The notes below the pieces were generated by a model. It did no database searches. It was not told the DNA's origin and saw only the letters and a list, made by a program, of their open reading frames with translations. This document shows, piece after piece, positions 6,483 to 14,764 of a stretch of 24,735 nt of DNA. The position numbers were made by a program, and so were the translations under genes. The DNA is from Verrucomicrobiota bacterium (GTDB lineage Bacteria > Verrucomicrobiota > Verrucomicrobiia > Limisphaerales > JAEYXS01), in contig JAEYXS010000103.1 in assembly GCA_023431185.1 (NCBI GenBank), positions 1 through 24,735 on the forward strand. Reading direction: 5' to 3'. Every line of letters starts with the position of its first letter. Positions within the stretch are counted from its first letter, which is position 1.

Positions 6483-9314
6483 ATGGACTACAAGAATACG
6501 TTGAACTTGCCGCAGACGGACTTCTCCATGAAGGCCGATCTGGTGACGCGCGAACCCGAACGCCTGCAACGCTGGCAAAACGCCGGGCTGTATGGCCAGA
6601 TTCAGGCCCGTCGCGCCGGTGCGCCGAAATTCGTGCTGCATGACGGACCGCCCTTCGCCAATGGCGATGTGCACATCGGCACCGCGCTCAACAAGATCCT
6701 GAAGGACATCATCATCAAGTACCAGACCCTGCGCGGCAATGATGCGCCGTATGTGCCGGGATGGGACTGCCACGGTCTGCCCATCGAGGCGAAGGTCTCG
6801 CAAGAATTGCGCAAGGCTGGCAATGATTCCGCCGACGCGGCCACCATCCGCACGGCTTGCGATGCCTATGCGCGCAAATACATCGATCTGCAGCGTTCGC
6901 AATTCAAGCGCCTCGGCGTGTTCGGTGATTGGGAGAATCCGTACCTCACCTTGAACAAGGAATACGAGGCCGCCGAGCTGTGCTTGTTCGCGGATATCGT
7001 GGCGCAAGGTTTCGTGTATCGCGGCAAGAAGCCGGTGTATTGGAGCATCCCGTACAAGACCGCGCTGGCGGAGGCGGAAGTAGAATACAATGACCACGTC
7101 AGCCAGTCCGTGTATGTGAAATTCCCGGTGGTCGGTCAGCCGGGGTTGAATTTGCTCATCTGGACGACGACGCCCTGGACGTTGCCCGCGAACCTCGCGG
7201 TGGCGTACAATCCCAAGCTCTATTACTCCCTCGTGCAGGCGGATGGGGCCGCTTACATCGCCTGTGATGCCTTGCTCGGCAAGCTCGCGGAGAAATGCGG
7301 CTGGAGCAACTGGAGCATCGTGCGTTCACTCGGCGCGGAAGATTTCGCGGCGATGGAGTATCAGCATCCGTTCTGCAATCGCACGGGCAAGCTGTATCCG
7401 GCGGACTTCGTGGAGGACACGGCGGGTACTGGCTTCGTGCACATCGCGCCGGGTCACGGTGCGGAGGACTATAATCTGGGCCGCAGTCTCGGTCTGCCGG
7501 TGTATTCGCCGGTGGATGACAATGGGTGTCTCGCGCACACGAACGACTTGCCCGCCGAGCAGCAGATGCCCGCCGAACTCATCGGCCTTTCCACGCTGGA
7601 GAAGCATGGTGAGAGCGATGCGAACCGCGGCGTGCTGCACATCCTGCGGGTCGGTCATTTCCTCGCGCACGAGGAGAAGTATCACCACAGCTACCCGCAC
7701 TGCTGGCGCAGCAAGACGCCCATCATCTTCCGCGCGATGGACCAGTGGTTCATCAAGATCGACCACACGGTGGGCACGGACAGCAAGACCTTCCGTCAGC
7801 GCGCTATCGACGAGATCGACCGCGTCACTTGGGTGCCGGACTGGGGCGTCAATCGCATCAAAGGCGCGGTGCAATCGCGGCCGGACTGGTGCATCTCGCG
7901 TCAACGCACTTGGGGCGTGCCGATCCCGGCATTCTATGATGCGGAGAAGAACGCGATCCTTGATCCGACGGTGATCCGCAATGTGGCGGCGCTCGTCGAG
8001 AAGCATGGTTCCAACGTGTGGTTTGAGAAATCGGCCACGGAACTGTGGGCGCTCGTGAAGCCAGCCGATTGGAAAGGTGCGGATGCGACGAGCAAATCGA
8101 ACGACACGCTCGATGTGTGGATCGACTCTGGTTCGTCCTCGCGCGCGGTCATCGCGCAGCGCAGTGAATTGCGCGGCAAGGGCGACAAGCCGTTTCAGGC
8201 GGATGTGTATCTGGAAGGTTCGGATCAGCATCGTGGCTGGTTCCAGTCCTCGTTGTTGCTCTCGCTCGCGGGCAATGGGGCGGCGCCGTACAAGACCGTG
8301 CTCACGCATGGTTTCATGGTGGATGCGGATCGCGAGAAGATCTCCAAGAGCAAGCAGAGCGGCTACGAGAAACCGCAGACCGCCGAAGCCTATGTGAAGC
8401 AATGGGGCGCGGACGTCGTGCGCCTGTGGGTGTCCTCGCAGGATTACCGCAGCGACATCGTGGTGAGCGAAGAGCGCATCAAGAAGGTGGCGGAGACGTA
8501 TCGCGGTATCCGCAACAGCCTGCGTTACCAGCTCTCGAACCTGTACGACTTCAATCCGGCGAAAGATACGGTGGCGGATGACAAGCTCACGGGATTGGAT
8601 CGCTGGATTCTCGGCGAGTTCGCGAAATTGGAAGAGGCCGTGTTGGCTGCTTACAACGCGTATGAATTCCATGTGGTCTATCAGAAGCTGAGCCAGTTCG
8701 TGGCGGTGGAGCTGTCCGCCGTCTATCATGATGTCATCAAGGACCGCCTTTACACGGACCCGGCCAATTCGTTGCGCCGCCGCTCCAGCCAGACTGCGCT
8801 CCATCGCATCGTGACCGGCCTCTGCCAGATGCTCGCCCCGCTCCTCGCCTACACGGCCGATGAGGCGTGGGAATTCATCCCCGGCAAGCAAGGCACGTCG
8901 GTGCATGCGTCTGATTGGAAACCCAATCCGTTCACCCGTTCGGAAGCGGAGCAGGAGGCGTGGAAGACATTGTTCGCGCTGCGCGAAGCGGCGATGCCGG
9001 AACTTGAGAAGGCGCGTCAGTCCAAGCTCATCGGCAAGGCCCTGGATGCGAACCTCACGCTCACCGGCAAGCCGGAAGCGCTGAAGGCGGCGTTGCAGAA
9101 CGAGGCTGACTTGCGCGAACTTTTCAACGTCTCGCAACTCACGTTTGTGGAGAACGGCGCGGACGAGATCGCCTTCACCGTGGACAAAGCCACCGGTCAG
9201 AAGTGCGAACGCTGCTGGCACTGGGAAAATGACATCGGCCAAAACGCCGAGCACACGACCCTTTGCGGACGTTGCGTGGAGGCGGTGAAGGTGTCGTTGG
9301 CGGGGAAGGCGTAA
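6483..9314 (+). CDS. ileS: Isoleucyl-tRNA synthetase
   Basis: This class I aminoacyl-tRNA synthetase charges tRNA-Ile in the cytoplasm. At 943 residues it matches the usual bacterial length. The ATP-binding HIGH motif reads HIGT at residues 64-67 (GDVHIGTALNKILKD), a tolerated fourth-position variant. The WDCHGLPIE segment follows. The CP1 editing region includes LLIWTTTPWTLPANLAV. The second signature is KISKS at 619-623. A C-terminal zinc finger has Cys908, Cys911, Cys928 and Cys931, typical of the bacterial ileS1 type and not the eukaryote-like mupirocin-resistant ileS2. ATG 6483 is chosen because MDYKNTLNLPQTDFSMKADL matches the family N-terminus; an upstream in-frame ATG at 6429 adds 18 unrelated residues. 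lspA, often next to ileS, is absent. Confidence 0.97.
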   Translation: MDYKNTLNLPQTDFSMKADLVTREPERLQRWQNAGLYGQIQARRAGAPKFVLHDGPPFANGDVHIGTALNKILKDIIIKYQTLRGNDAPYVPGWDCHGLPIEAKVSQELRKAGNDSADAATIRTACDAYARKYIDLQRSQFKRLGVFGDWENPYLTLNKEYEAAELCLFADIVAQGFVYRGKKPVYWSIPYKTALAEAEVEYNDHVSQSVYVKFPVVGQPGLNLLIWTTTPWTLPANLAVAYNPKLYYSLVQADGAAYIACDALLGKLAEKCGWSNWSIVRSLGAEDFAAMEYQHPFCNRTGKLYPADFVEDTAGTGFVHIAPGHGAEDYNLGRSLGLPVYSPVDDNGCLAHTNDLPAEQQMPAELIGLSTLEKHGESDANRGVLHILRVGHFLAHEEKYHHSYPHCWRSKTPIIFRAMDQWFIKIDHTVGTDSKTFRQRAIDEIDRVTWVPDWGVNRIKGAVQSRPDWCISRQRTWGVPIPAFYDAEKNAILDPTVIRNVAALVEKHGSNVWFEKSATELWALVKPADWKGADATSKSNDTLDVWIDSGSSSRAVIAQRSELRGKGDKPFQADVYLEGSDQHRGWFQSSLLLSLAGNGAAPYKTVLTHGFMVDADREKISKSKQSGYEKPQTAEAYVKQWGADVVRLWVSSQDYRSDIVVSEERIKKVAETYRGIRNSLRYQLSNLYDFNPAKDTVADDKLTGLDRWILGEFAKLEEAVLAAYNAYEFHVVYQKLSQFVAVELSAVYHDVIKDRLYTDPANSLRRRSSQTALHRIVTGLCQMLAPLLAYTADEAWEFIPGKQGTSVHASDWKPNPFTRSEAEQEAWKTLFALREAAMPELEKARQSKLIGKALDANLTLTGKPEALKAALQNEADLRELFNVSQLTFVENGADEIAFTVDKATGQKCERCWHWENDIGQNAEHTTLCGRCVEAVKVSLAGKA

Positions 9315-9412
9315 GCCCCGCAGCCGTCGAGATCAGGAGGCGGAACTGATTGAAAGAATTCACCCGGGCGTGAGGGTCATCTCCGTTAAAAGATTTCGTC
9401 TGTCAGCATCTG

Positions 9413-9432
9413 AAATTTCAAATTTGAAATTT
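9413..9432. repeat. 20-bp perfect AT-rich palindrome
   Basis: AAATTTCAAATTTGAAATTT is its own reverse complement and lies in a longer A/T/G run (about 9411-9444) with a further half-copy, GAGATTTC. It stands in the ileS to four-helix-bundle gap, about 110 bases before the likely start of the latter. It could form a cruciform, serve as an intergenic repeat, or act as a mild bidirectional terminator. Confidence 0.7.
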
Positions 9433-9545
9433 GAGATTTCAAAACCTGAGACATTTGATATCACCAAAGCAAATGGGCGCTCCTTGGAGGGCGGATGTCA
9501 GTCAAAAGCCTGTTCAGAAGATTAACCTATCTAAGCTATACGCTT

Positions 9546-10055
9546 ATGACCTACGAACGTTTTGAGGATCTCCCGGTTTGGAAGGAGGCAATGCGTCTGG
9601 CTACCGTGGTCTATGATTTGACGGAGGATGAGAGTTTTCGCGGGTCAGCTAGTTTGCGGGACCAGTTGGAGCGCGCTTCGCTTTCCGTTTCCAACAACAT
9701 CGCAGAAGGTTTTGAGCGAGGCACGACCAATGAGCTGCTGTATTTCCTCTATATCGCGCGCGGGTCAGCGGGTGAGACGCGGTCGATGTTGCATTTCCTG
9801 AACAGCCGCAAGGGCATGAAGGCATTCAGCACCCAGATCAAGCAGGCGCGGGCTTTGGCTGTCAGTTGTTCACGACAGTTGCGTTCTTGGGCTGATTCCT
9901 TGCAGAACTCGAACATCGAAGGCCAACGGCATCTGAACGACAAATCGCGCAAACAGTTTGAATCGGCCAAACGGGCGGCTGAATTTCCGAAGAAGCTGGA
10001 AGCGATGATCGCAGCCAGCAAGCAGGGACGAAAACCGATGGTCTCAGGTGAGTGA
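9546..10055 (+). CDS. Four-helix bundle protein (S23/IVP family) with C-terminal extension
   Basis: The first 115 residues match the four-helix-bundle family (TIGR02436/PF05635), first seen in intervening sequences of 23S rRNA genes and related to the Avd subunit of diversity-generating retroelements. Markers are FEDLPVWKEAMRLA at 6-19, RDQLERASLSVSNNIAEGFERG at about 38-59, and ARGSAGETRSML at 71-82. Cellular function is not established. The family usually has about 115-130 residues; this one has 169, the extra tail being highly charged. ATG 9546 gives the family-typical N-terminus but has no Shine-Dalgarno. ATG 9495, 17 codons upstream, has GGAGG at 9486-9490 and is a real alternative. No reverse transcriptase, template repeat or rRNA is nearby. 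Its stop directly abuts that of the convergent ACP gene. Confidence 0.85.
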   Translation: MTYERFEDLPVWKEAMRLATVVYDLTEDESFRGSASLRDQLERASLSVSNNIAEGFERGTTNELLYFLYIARGSAGETRSMLHFLNSRKGMKAFSTQIKQARALAVSCSRQLRSWADSLQNSNIEGQRHLNDKSRKQFESAKRAAEFPKKLEAMIAASKQGRKPMVSGE

Positions 10056-10304
10056 TCAATCCACCCCAAGATCCTCGATAAACCGCGCATCTTCGTGATA
10101 CATCGCTTCGTCGATGCCGAGTTCTTCGAGGATGATTTCACGGACCCGGACAGCGATATCAGTCCGTGCTCTATCCGGTCGTTGCTTGGCAATGTAATCA
10201 ATCATATCGCGTGGGGTAGCCATCACCTCGGCGGCAGCGTCATTGATCTCCAAGGCAAACTCCTCCTCTGCCGCCAAGACCAGCTCTACTGAATCCAATC
10301 CCAT
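10056..10304 (-). CDS. Acyl carrier protein-like, halves in permuted order
   Basis: This 82-residue protein is an acyl carrier protein in swapped order. Residues 2-41 match the C-terminal half of an ACP: GLDSVELVLAAEEEFALEI, with the phosphopantetheine-accepting Ser at 5, then helix III/IV sequence ending in PRDMIDYIAKQ. A basic linker (RPDRARTD) follows. Residues 50-82 match the N-terminal half: IAVRVREIILEELGIDEA, then ARFIEDLGVD, ending one residue before the Ser would come. The junction residues GLD and GVD occur at both ends. Upstream in frame only five codons precede the start before a TGA, so no normal helix I is lost by a wrong start. It should still close a four-helix bundle. Partner enzymes are not visible nearby. 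ACPs carry acyl chains as thioesters on phosphopantetheine. Its TGA abuts the neighbour's stop. Confidence 0.8.
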   Translation of the reverse strand: MGLDSVELVLAAEEEFALEINDAAAEVMATPRDMIDYIAKQRPDRARTDIAVRVREIILEELGIDEAMYHEDARFIEDLGVD

Positions 10305-10428
10305 ATCTCCAGCCAGCCATCATCGACGTTTTCTGGCAATCGAAATATCGGTTCTGGAAAAGCGCCTTAAATTTTCCTTCGGCAAAGGACGCAATCCTGT
10401 GCTAGGCTGGGCGCAACGTAACGAAATC

Positions 10429-10872
10429 GTGAAAGAATTTTTACAACGCTGGTTGATCACCACCGTCGCGGTGCTGGTGGCGGCGCATATCATTCCGGGC
10501 ATCACTTATACGAATGTGACGGACCTGTTCGTCGCCTCGCTTCTGCTGGGCGTTTTGAATGCCATCGCGCGGCCCATCCTGATGCTGCTGTCTCTGCCGC
10601 TGGTGATCCTGTCGCTGGGCCTGTTCCTGCTGGTCATCAACGCCGGGCTGCTCTATTTCGTCGGCTGGGCGGTGAAAGGTTTTAATGTGGCCGGTTTCTG
10701 GTCCGCTTTCTTTGGCGCGCTTATCATCAGCATCACCGGGGTCATTCTGAACAGCCTCACCGGCACTGGCAATGCGCGCGTGAAAGTCAGCGGCAATGTG
10801 AATCGTGGCCCGCAACAACGTGCGCCCCGCGATGATGACAAGGGTGGCGGCGGCCCGATCATCGACGTGTAA
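10429..10872 (+). CDS. Phage-holin-family small membrane protein (PF04020 type)
   Basis: A 147-residue inner-membrane protein with four hydrophobic segments matches the family called 4-TMS phage holin superfamily IV, common in ordinary bacterial chromosomes and of unclear role. Typical pieces are KEFLQRWLITTVAVLVAAHIIPGI at the start, VASLLLGVLNAIARPIL, SLPLVILSLGLFLLVINAGLL, and GFWSAFFGALIISI near the end. A polar tail of about 35 residues with Arg, Asp and Gly runs follows, longer than usual for the family. GTG 10429 is chosen because it gives the family N-terminus; the frame is open back to 10243, but that part is antisense to the ACP gene and looks non-coding. No phage genes surround it, so a lysis role is unlikely. 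Confidence 0.8.
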   Translation: MKEFLQRWLITTVAVLVAAHIIPGITYTNVTDLFVASLLLGVLNAIARPILMLLSLPLVILSLGLFLLVINAGLLYFVGWAVKGFNVAGFWSAFFGALIISITGVILNSLTGTGNARVKVSGNVNRGPQQRAPRDDDKGGGGPIIDV

Positions 10873-10902
10873 AAAGTGGTCGCTTAACGATCCGACCAGC
10901 CT

Positions 10903-11406
10903 TCACTCCTTCTGCGGGGTGATGACGCCGTTCAGCAGCCCGCCGTGGTCGCCACCGGACCAAGACCCGGAATACGTGTTCTCATACACCATCACCCGCG
11001 CGGAATAAACGCCACCACCCGGCACGGGCACATTGTCCACGATGATGACGGCGGCATCGCCCGCCCATTTTACCTTGATCGGGATGGGCGCGATGACATC
11101 GCGCTTGCCGTATTGAATGCGCGTGGTGATCACCCAGTCATCCCCACTCACCTTGCCGACGTTTTGGATGGTGTATTTATCCTCTTTCTCCGGCCCCATC
11201 ACGCCGTCTTTCAGCGAACACCAGCGCCCGGCCATGATGGACTTGGTCAACGTCGCCTTGAACTTCGCTTCCAGTTCCTCCTGCGTGGCCTTGGGCTTGG
11301 CGGGGGCGGCAGGAGCGGCTGTCGCTGGTTTGGTTTCCTGGGCGGAGGCGAGCTGATGGAAGCACAGGCCAGCGACACAAGTGAGAGCGAGCAACGATAG
11401 TTTCAT
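10903..11406 (-). CDS. Secreted protein of unknown function
   Basis: This is a 167-residue exported protein with a Sec signal peptide (MKLSLLALTCVAGLCFHQLASAQ, cleavage likely after ASA). An Ala/Pro/Lys-rich linker (about 25-42) follows, then a globular domain of about 120 residues. The domain includes MAGRWCSLKDGVMGPEKEDKY, two probable beta strands around WVITTRIQYGKRDV, and a C-terminal SARVMVYENTYSGSWSGGDHGG. The beta-rich pattern and terminal Gly/Trp cluster look like a small beta-barrel or sandwich. I cannot give a named family, though similar secreted proteins seem common in Verrucomicrobia and Planctomycetes. No catalytic motif is evident. It lies 50 bases downstream of the membrane protein gene on the same strand, so co-transcription is possible. 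Confidence 0.75.
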   Translation of the reverse strand: MKLSLLALTCVAGLCFHQLASAQETKPATAAPAAPAKPKATQEELEAKFKATLTKSIMAGRWCSLKDGVMGPEKEDKYTIQNVGKVSGDDWVITTRIQYGKRDVIAPIPIKVKWAGDAAVIIVDNVPVPGGGVYSARVMVYENTYSGSWSGGDHGGLLNGVITPQKE

Positions 11407-11456
11407 AGGTCTTAAGATAGAGAGTTCTGGCGGTCGGCTATTGCCTTAAGAGATAA

Positions 11457-12293
11457 TCATTCTTTATCCGTTCCGCACTTCAAATCGCGCACCAGTTGCA
11501 GACGGTCTTTCACCGGGATGGCTTTATCCGGTTTGATTTTGTTCCAGAGCTTGATTGCGGTTACCAGTTTCTCTGCCCAATCCGGCCCAGTCGTGCCAGC
11601 TACGCACAGATCATCTTTTCCTGGCTTCCCATCAAAACCCAGCGACGTGATCCGATAGGACATCTGGCCGCCATTTTTTGTGACATGATAGAGGAAGGGG
11701 CGACCAAAACCATCCAACAAAGGCGGGCTGCTTTCCTGGTCCAGCACTTGAGGAAAGCTGTGGTTGGTGCCCGGCGTTGGAAATGACTTTTGCGCCTCAT
11801 ACTGCACCTTCACGGACTGTTCAGCACGCAGCAGGAGTTCGGTGGTTTTCATTTCCTTGGGTACGATCAGCCAGGAGATGAGTGCCCAAAGGATGGCCCC
11901 ATCCAACAGCACTCCCAGCGGCACGCCCCAGAAGTAAGGGCTGCGTTGCCGGGCCATCCATTCATAGTATTCGTGCAGAAAAACAACCGATGCAGTTTGT
12001 GCCTCTGGGGTGGTTGAGCTGGCATCAGCTTCTCCACCACCAATGTCTCCGCCTCCCCCATCTCCAGATATAAGGCTGGCCAGCAGGCCGATTACCACCA
12101 ATGCCAGCATCAATATGATCGGGATAAGGATGACAGCGGCCAAGATGATGAAAGGCAAAAAAGCGAACACCGTCACCGAAAGCAAAGCTGTGTGCATCAC
12201 CTGCTGCACGCCGGTGAACCACCCGCTCAGCAGGACGGCGAGAAAGACGATTGCAACGGTGAGCAGAAACTTGCTGGCCCATGTCCTTGGCAT
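11457..12293 (-). CDS. Membrane protein with GspG-like C-terminal domain
   Basis: This 278-residue protein has hydrophobic segments at about 9-27, 36-75 (two helices) and 121-144. A Gly/Asp-rich linker (77-88, DGGGGDIGGGEAD) separates the second and third. From residue 147 a charged helix (KTTELLLRAEQSVKVQYEAQK) leads to DGFGRPF (194-200) and YRITSLGFDGKPGKDD (213-228). These closely resemble the C-terminal motifs of type II secretion pseudopilin GspG (D-x-W-G-x-P and SxGxDGxxGxxxD, which binds calcium). There is no prepilin signal, so the domain is placed behind ordinary transmembrane helices. Whether it contacts a secretion machine is unknown. The nearest neighbours, a secreted protein and an MFS transporter, do not settle the role. 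Confidence 0.72.
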   Translation of the reverse strand: MPRTWASKFLLTVAIVFLAVLLSGWFTGVQQVMHTALLSVTVFAFLPFIILAAVILIPIILMLALVVIGLLASLISGDGGGGDIGGGEADASSTTPEAQTASVVFLHEYYEWMARQRSPYFWGVPLGVLLDGAILWALISWLIVPKEMKTTELLLRAEQSVKVQYEAQKSFPTPGTNHSFPQVLDQESSPPLLDGFGRPFLYHVTKNGGQMSYRITSLGFDGKPGKDDLCVAGTTGPDWAEKLVTAIKLWNKIKPDKAIPVKDRLQLVRDLKCGTDKE

Positions 12294-12385
12294 ATCGGAT
12301 TATTGGACAAGGCAGCCGGAAAAATGTTCGGCAGAGGCGTAACTGATTGATTATCAGTCCATTGGCCGTTTTCACTAGGGCTGCA

Positions 12386-13612
12386 TCACGTGGCGGAGGC
12401 CTGTGCGGGCAGCTTGATCCGCCACGCCGCCACACTGAGGAGTAATATCACCGGAATCAGCAACCACAGTGCGGGACGGTAGGAGCCGAGGTTTTTGGCG
12501 CAGGACGCGAAGAGCAGCGGACCGAGCGCGGAAGCGAGCACCGTGAGCAATTGCGCCGCACCCTGGATGCGGCCCAACTGCGCCTGCCCAAAGGCCCGGC
12601 TCCACACCGCGAAGAAAATGACGACGATCACGCCACCGGCGGCACCGAGCAGCACCGCGCAGATCCAGAGCATCAGTTTCGTCTGCAGCACACTCAACAA
12701 ACCCAGCGCGATCGCGTAGAGGAGCATCGCCGCGCCGGTGAGCCGTCCGATGGGAAAATGCAACGCCAGCCAGCCCGCGCCCAGTTGCGTGAACAAGGCC
12801 ACGAGACTGGAACTGACAAGGAGCGCATAATAATCCTTCGGACCAAAGCCCAGCTCGCGCAAGGTTGCTTCGCCAAACAGGCCGAAGCCGGAGGAGGCGA
12901 GCCCGTAGAAGGCGGTTGAAAGACCAAACACCCAGAAGACGCGCGAACTCAGCGCTTCACGCAAACCAGTTTGCGATGATCCGTTCGGCACGGACACAGC
13001 CGATGCTTCCACCTTCACCACCGGACCATCGCGCAGCAAGAGCCAGGTCACCGGCGCCAGCACGATCATCAGCGTGCCAGCCACGACAGACCAGGTGAGC
13101 CGCCAGCCCCAGCTTTGGATGCCGTGTCCGATATAGTAAAAAGCTGCTGCGAAAAAGATGCCGATGAGAAAGGCATACAGCGCCATGGCGGGACCATTCT
13201 CGCGCGTGAACCATTTACCGACGGAGGTGATGCTGCACACGGAAAGCGCGCTTTGCCCGAAGCCGCGCGTCAATGTGATGACAAGGAAGAGCGGCCAGAA
13301 GCCTCCGGCCAATCCGCTCAGCCACCACGTCACGAGACCCGTGGCCAGCAGCATCGCGGTGGTGACCAGACGGATGCCCCAGCGATCGATCAACCAACCA
13401 GCCGGCAGGCAGAACGCCGCGCCGATCAAGGTGGCCCAGAGATTGATCTGGGCGTAGGCCAGGTGATCCACCTGCATGTCCGCCAGCATCGGCTCGGTGA
13501 TGAGCCCGAGTCCCTGCGTGCGCCCGGGCAAGGTCGCGAGCATGGTCAGCGCGGAACAGAAGACGATGACCCAAGCGTAACGTGGAGCAGGCGCGTGCGG
13601 GGCAGAACTCAT
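12386..13612 (-). CDS. MFS transporter
   Basis: A 408-residue major facilitator superfamily permease with 12 predicted membrane helices in two halves. The loop between TM2 and TM3 carries the family signature as GWLIDRWGIR. Segments such as LTRGFGQSALSV and SVGKWFTRENGPAMAL resemble the monocarboxylate/oxalate-formate branch, but the substrate cannot be fixed. A cytoplasmic loop with GSSQTGLREALSSRVFW separates the halves. The start is only 21 bases after the alanine dehydrogenase stop on the same strand, so the two are probably one transcript; import or export of alanine, pyruvate or a related small acid is a reasonable guess. ATG 13612 is the first in-frame start giving a normal N-terminus. 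Confidence 0.88.
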   Translation of the reverse strand: MSSAPHAPAPRYAWVIVFCSALTMLATLPGRTQGLGLITEPMLADMQVDHLAYAQINLWATLIGAAFCLPAGWLIDRWGIRLVTTAMLLATGLVTWWLSGLAGGFWPLFLVITLTRGFGQSALSVCSITSVGKWFTRENGPAMALYAFLIGIFFAAAFYYIGHGIQSWGWRLTWSVVAGTLMIVLAPVTWLLLRDGPVVKVEASAVSVPNGSSQTGLREALSSRVFWVFGLSTAFYGLASSGFGLFGEATLRELGFGPKDYYALLVSSSLVALFTQLGAGWLALHFPIGRLTGAAMLLYAIALGLLSVLQTKLMLWICAVLLGAAGGVIVVIFFAVWSRAFGQAQLGRIQGAAQLLTVLASALGPLLFASCAKNLGSYRPALWLLIPVILLLSVAAWRIKLPAQASAT

Positions 13613-13633
13613 GGATGAATGGCCGCCTGATTA

Positions 13634-14734
13634 CTAGACCTTCGCCTCCACCCACGGCAAACCATGTGCCGCCGCCACGGCCGGACATGTCACCTGCCCG
13701 CCCATCACATTGATGCCACCGTTCAGCGCGGGTTGCATCCGGCAGGCTTCCGCCAAGCCGTTATCCGCCAGCATTTCCATGTAGCGATACGTCACATTCG
13801 TCAACGCTTGCGTGGCGGTGCGGGCATAGGCCGCAGGCATGTTCGCCACGCAGTAATGGATCACGCCTTCCTCCACATACACCGGGTCATCGTGCGTGGT
13901 GGGGCGCGAGGTCTCCACGCAACCGCCCTGGTCGATGGCGATGTCCACCAGCACGCTGCCCGGCCGCATGCGTTGGAGCATGTCGCGCCGGATGAGTTTC
14001 GGCGCTTTCGCGCCTGGCACGAGGACAGCGCCGATGAGCAAGTCCACACTGGGCAGAAGATCCATGAGATGTGCCTCGCTGGAATAGAGTGTGTGGGCGG
14101 TGTGCAGCGTGATGTCCAGATACTGCATGCGCTCCAAGTCCACTTCCAGAATGGTCACATCCGCACCCAAGCCCGTCGCCATGCGCGCGGCATTGATGCC
14201 TGCCGTGCCACCACCGATCACCACCACCTTGCCCGGCAACACACCTGCGACGCCGCTGAGCAACACGCCGTTGCCGCCACGATGTTTCGAGAGAAAGTAA
14301 CCGCCCACCAACACGGACATGCGCCCCGCGATCTCGCTCATCGGCTCCAGCAAGGGCAAGCGCCCGCGCACATTGATCGTCTCATACGCGATGCCCGTGA
14401 CGCCGGATTTCACCAGGCCATCCGTCAATTCACGGCTGGCGGCCAGATGCAGATAGGTGAAAAGCATCTGCCCTTTTTGCAACAGCGGCAGCTCGGACGC
14501 CTGCGGCTCCTTCACCTTCACGATCAGCTCGGCCTGGCGGAAAACGTCGGCATGAGCATCGACCAGTCGCGCGCCGGCCTTCTCGTAATCCGCATCGGGA
14601 TAACCGGACCCCGCGCCCGCGCCACGTTCCACCACGACCTCATGCCCGCGCTTGATAAGCTGGTACGCCGCCGAAGGCAGCAGGCCGACGCGGAACTCCT
14701 TCGTTTTGATTTCCCGGGGGACGCCGATGATCAT
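13634..14734 (-). CDS. ald: Alanine dehydrogenase
   Basis: This enzyme catalyses reversible NAD-dependent oxidative deamination of L-alanine to pyruvate and ammonia in the cytoplasm. At 366 residues it is close to the usual 370. The N-terminus MIIGVPREIKTKEFRVGLLP is the AlaDH/PNT signature. Substrate-binding Lys75 is in VKVKEP and catalytic His96 in TYLHLAA. The NAD-binding loop is GGGTAG at 174-179, with Asp198 placed for adenine ribose. Catalytic Asp268 is in VLVDIAIDQGG. The C-terminus contains LNGGINVMGGQVTCPAVA. ATG 14734 is chosen because the 60 codons before it in the open frame are non-coding repeat sequence. It is followed by the MFS gene, likely in one operon. Confidence 0.96.
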   Translation of the reverse strand: MIIGVPREIKTKEFRVGLLPSAAYQLIKRGHEVVVERGAGAGSGYPDADYEKAGARLVDAHADVFRQAELIVKVKEPQASELPLLQKGQMLFTYLHLAASRELTDGLVKSGVTGIAYETINVRGRLPLLEPMSEIAGRMSVLVGGYFLSKHRGGNGVLLSGVAGVLPGKVVVIGGGTAGINAARMATGLGADVTILEVDLERMQYLDITLHTAHTLYSSEAHLMDLLPSVDLLIGAVLVPGAKAPKLIRRDMLQRMRPGSVLVDIAIDQGGCVETSRPTTHDDPVYVEEGVIHYCVANMPAAYARTATQALTNVTYRYMEMLADNGLAEACRMQPALNGGINVMGGQVTCPAVAAAHGLPWVEAKV

Positions 14735-14764
14735 GGCGGGACCATAGCACAAGGCGGGGGAAAC

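Noticed and set aside
6656..6695. IleRS HIGH motif altered to HIGT as a sign of defect
   Set aside because: The fourth position is variable in class I synthetases, and all other motifs and the zinc finger are intact.
7326..9254. Very long minus-strand open frame opposite ileS (642 codons)
   Set aside because: The plus strand encodes an intact IleRS with all motifs; the opposite frame is a by-product of GC-rich codon use.
9495..10055. Diversity-generating retroelement near the Avd-related four-helix-bundle gene
   Set aside because: No reverse transcriptase, template repeat or variable target gene is present in the window.
10429..10872. Prophage indicated by a holin-family gene
   Set aside because: The family is common in normal chromosomes, and no capsid, tail, lysin or integrase gene is nearby.
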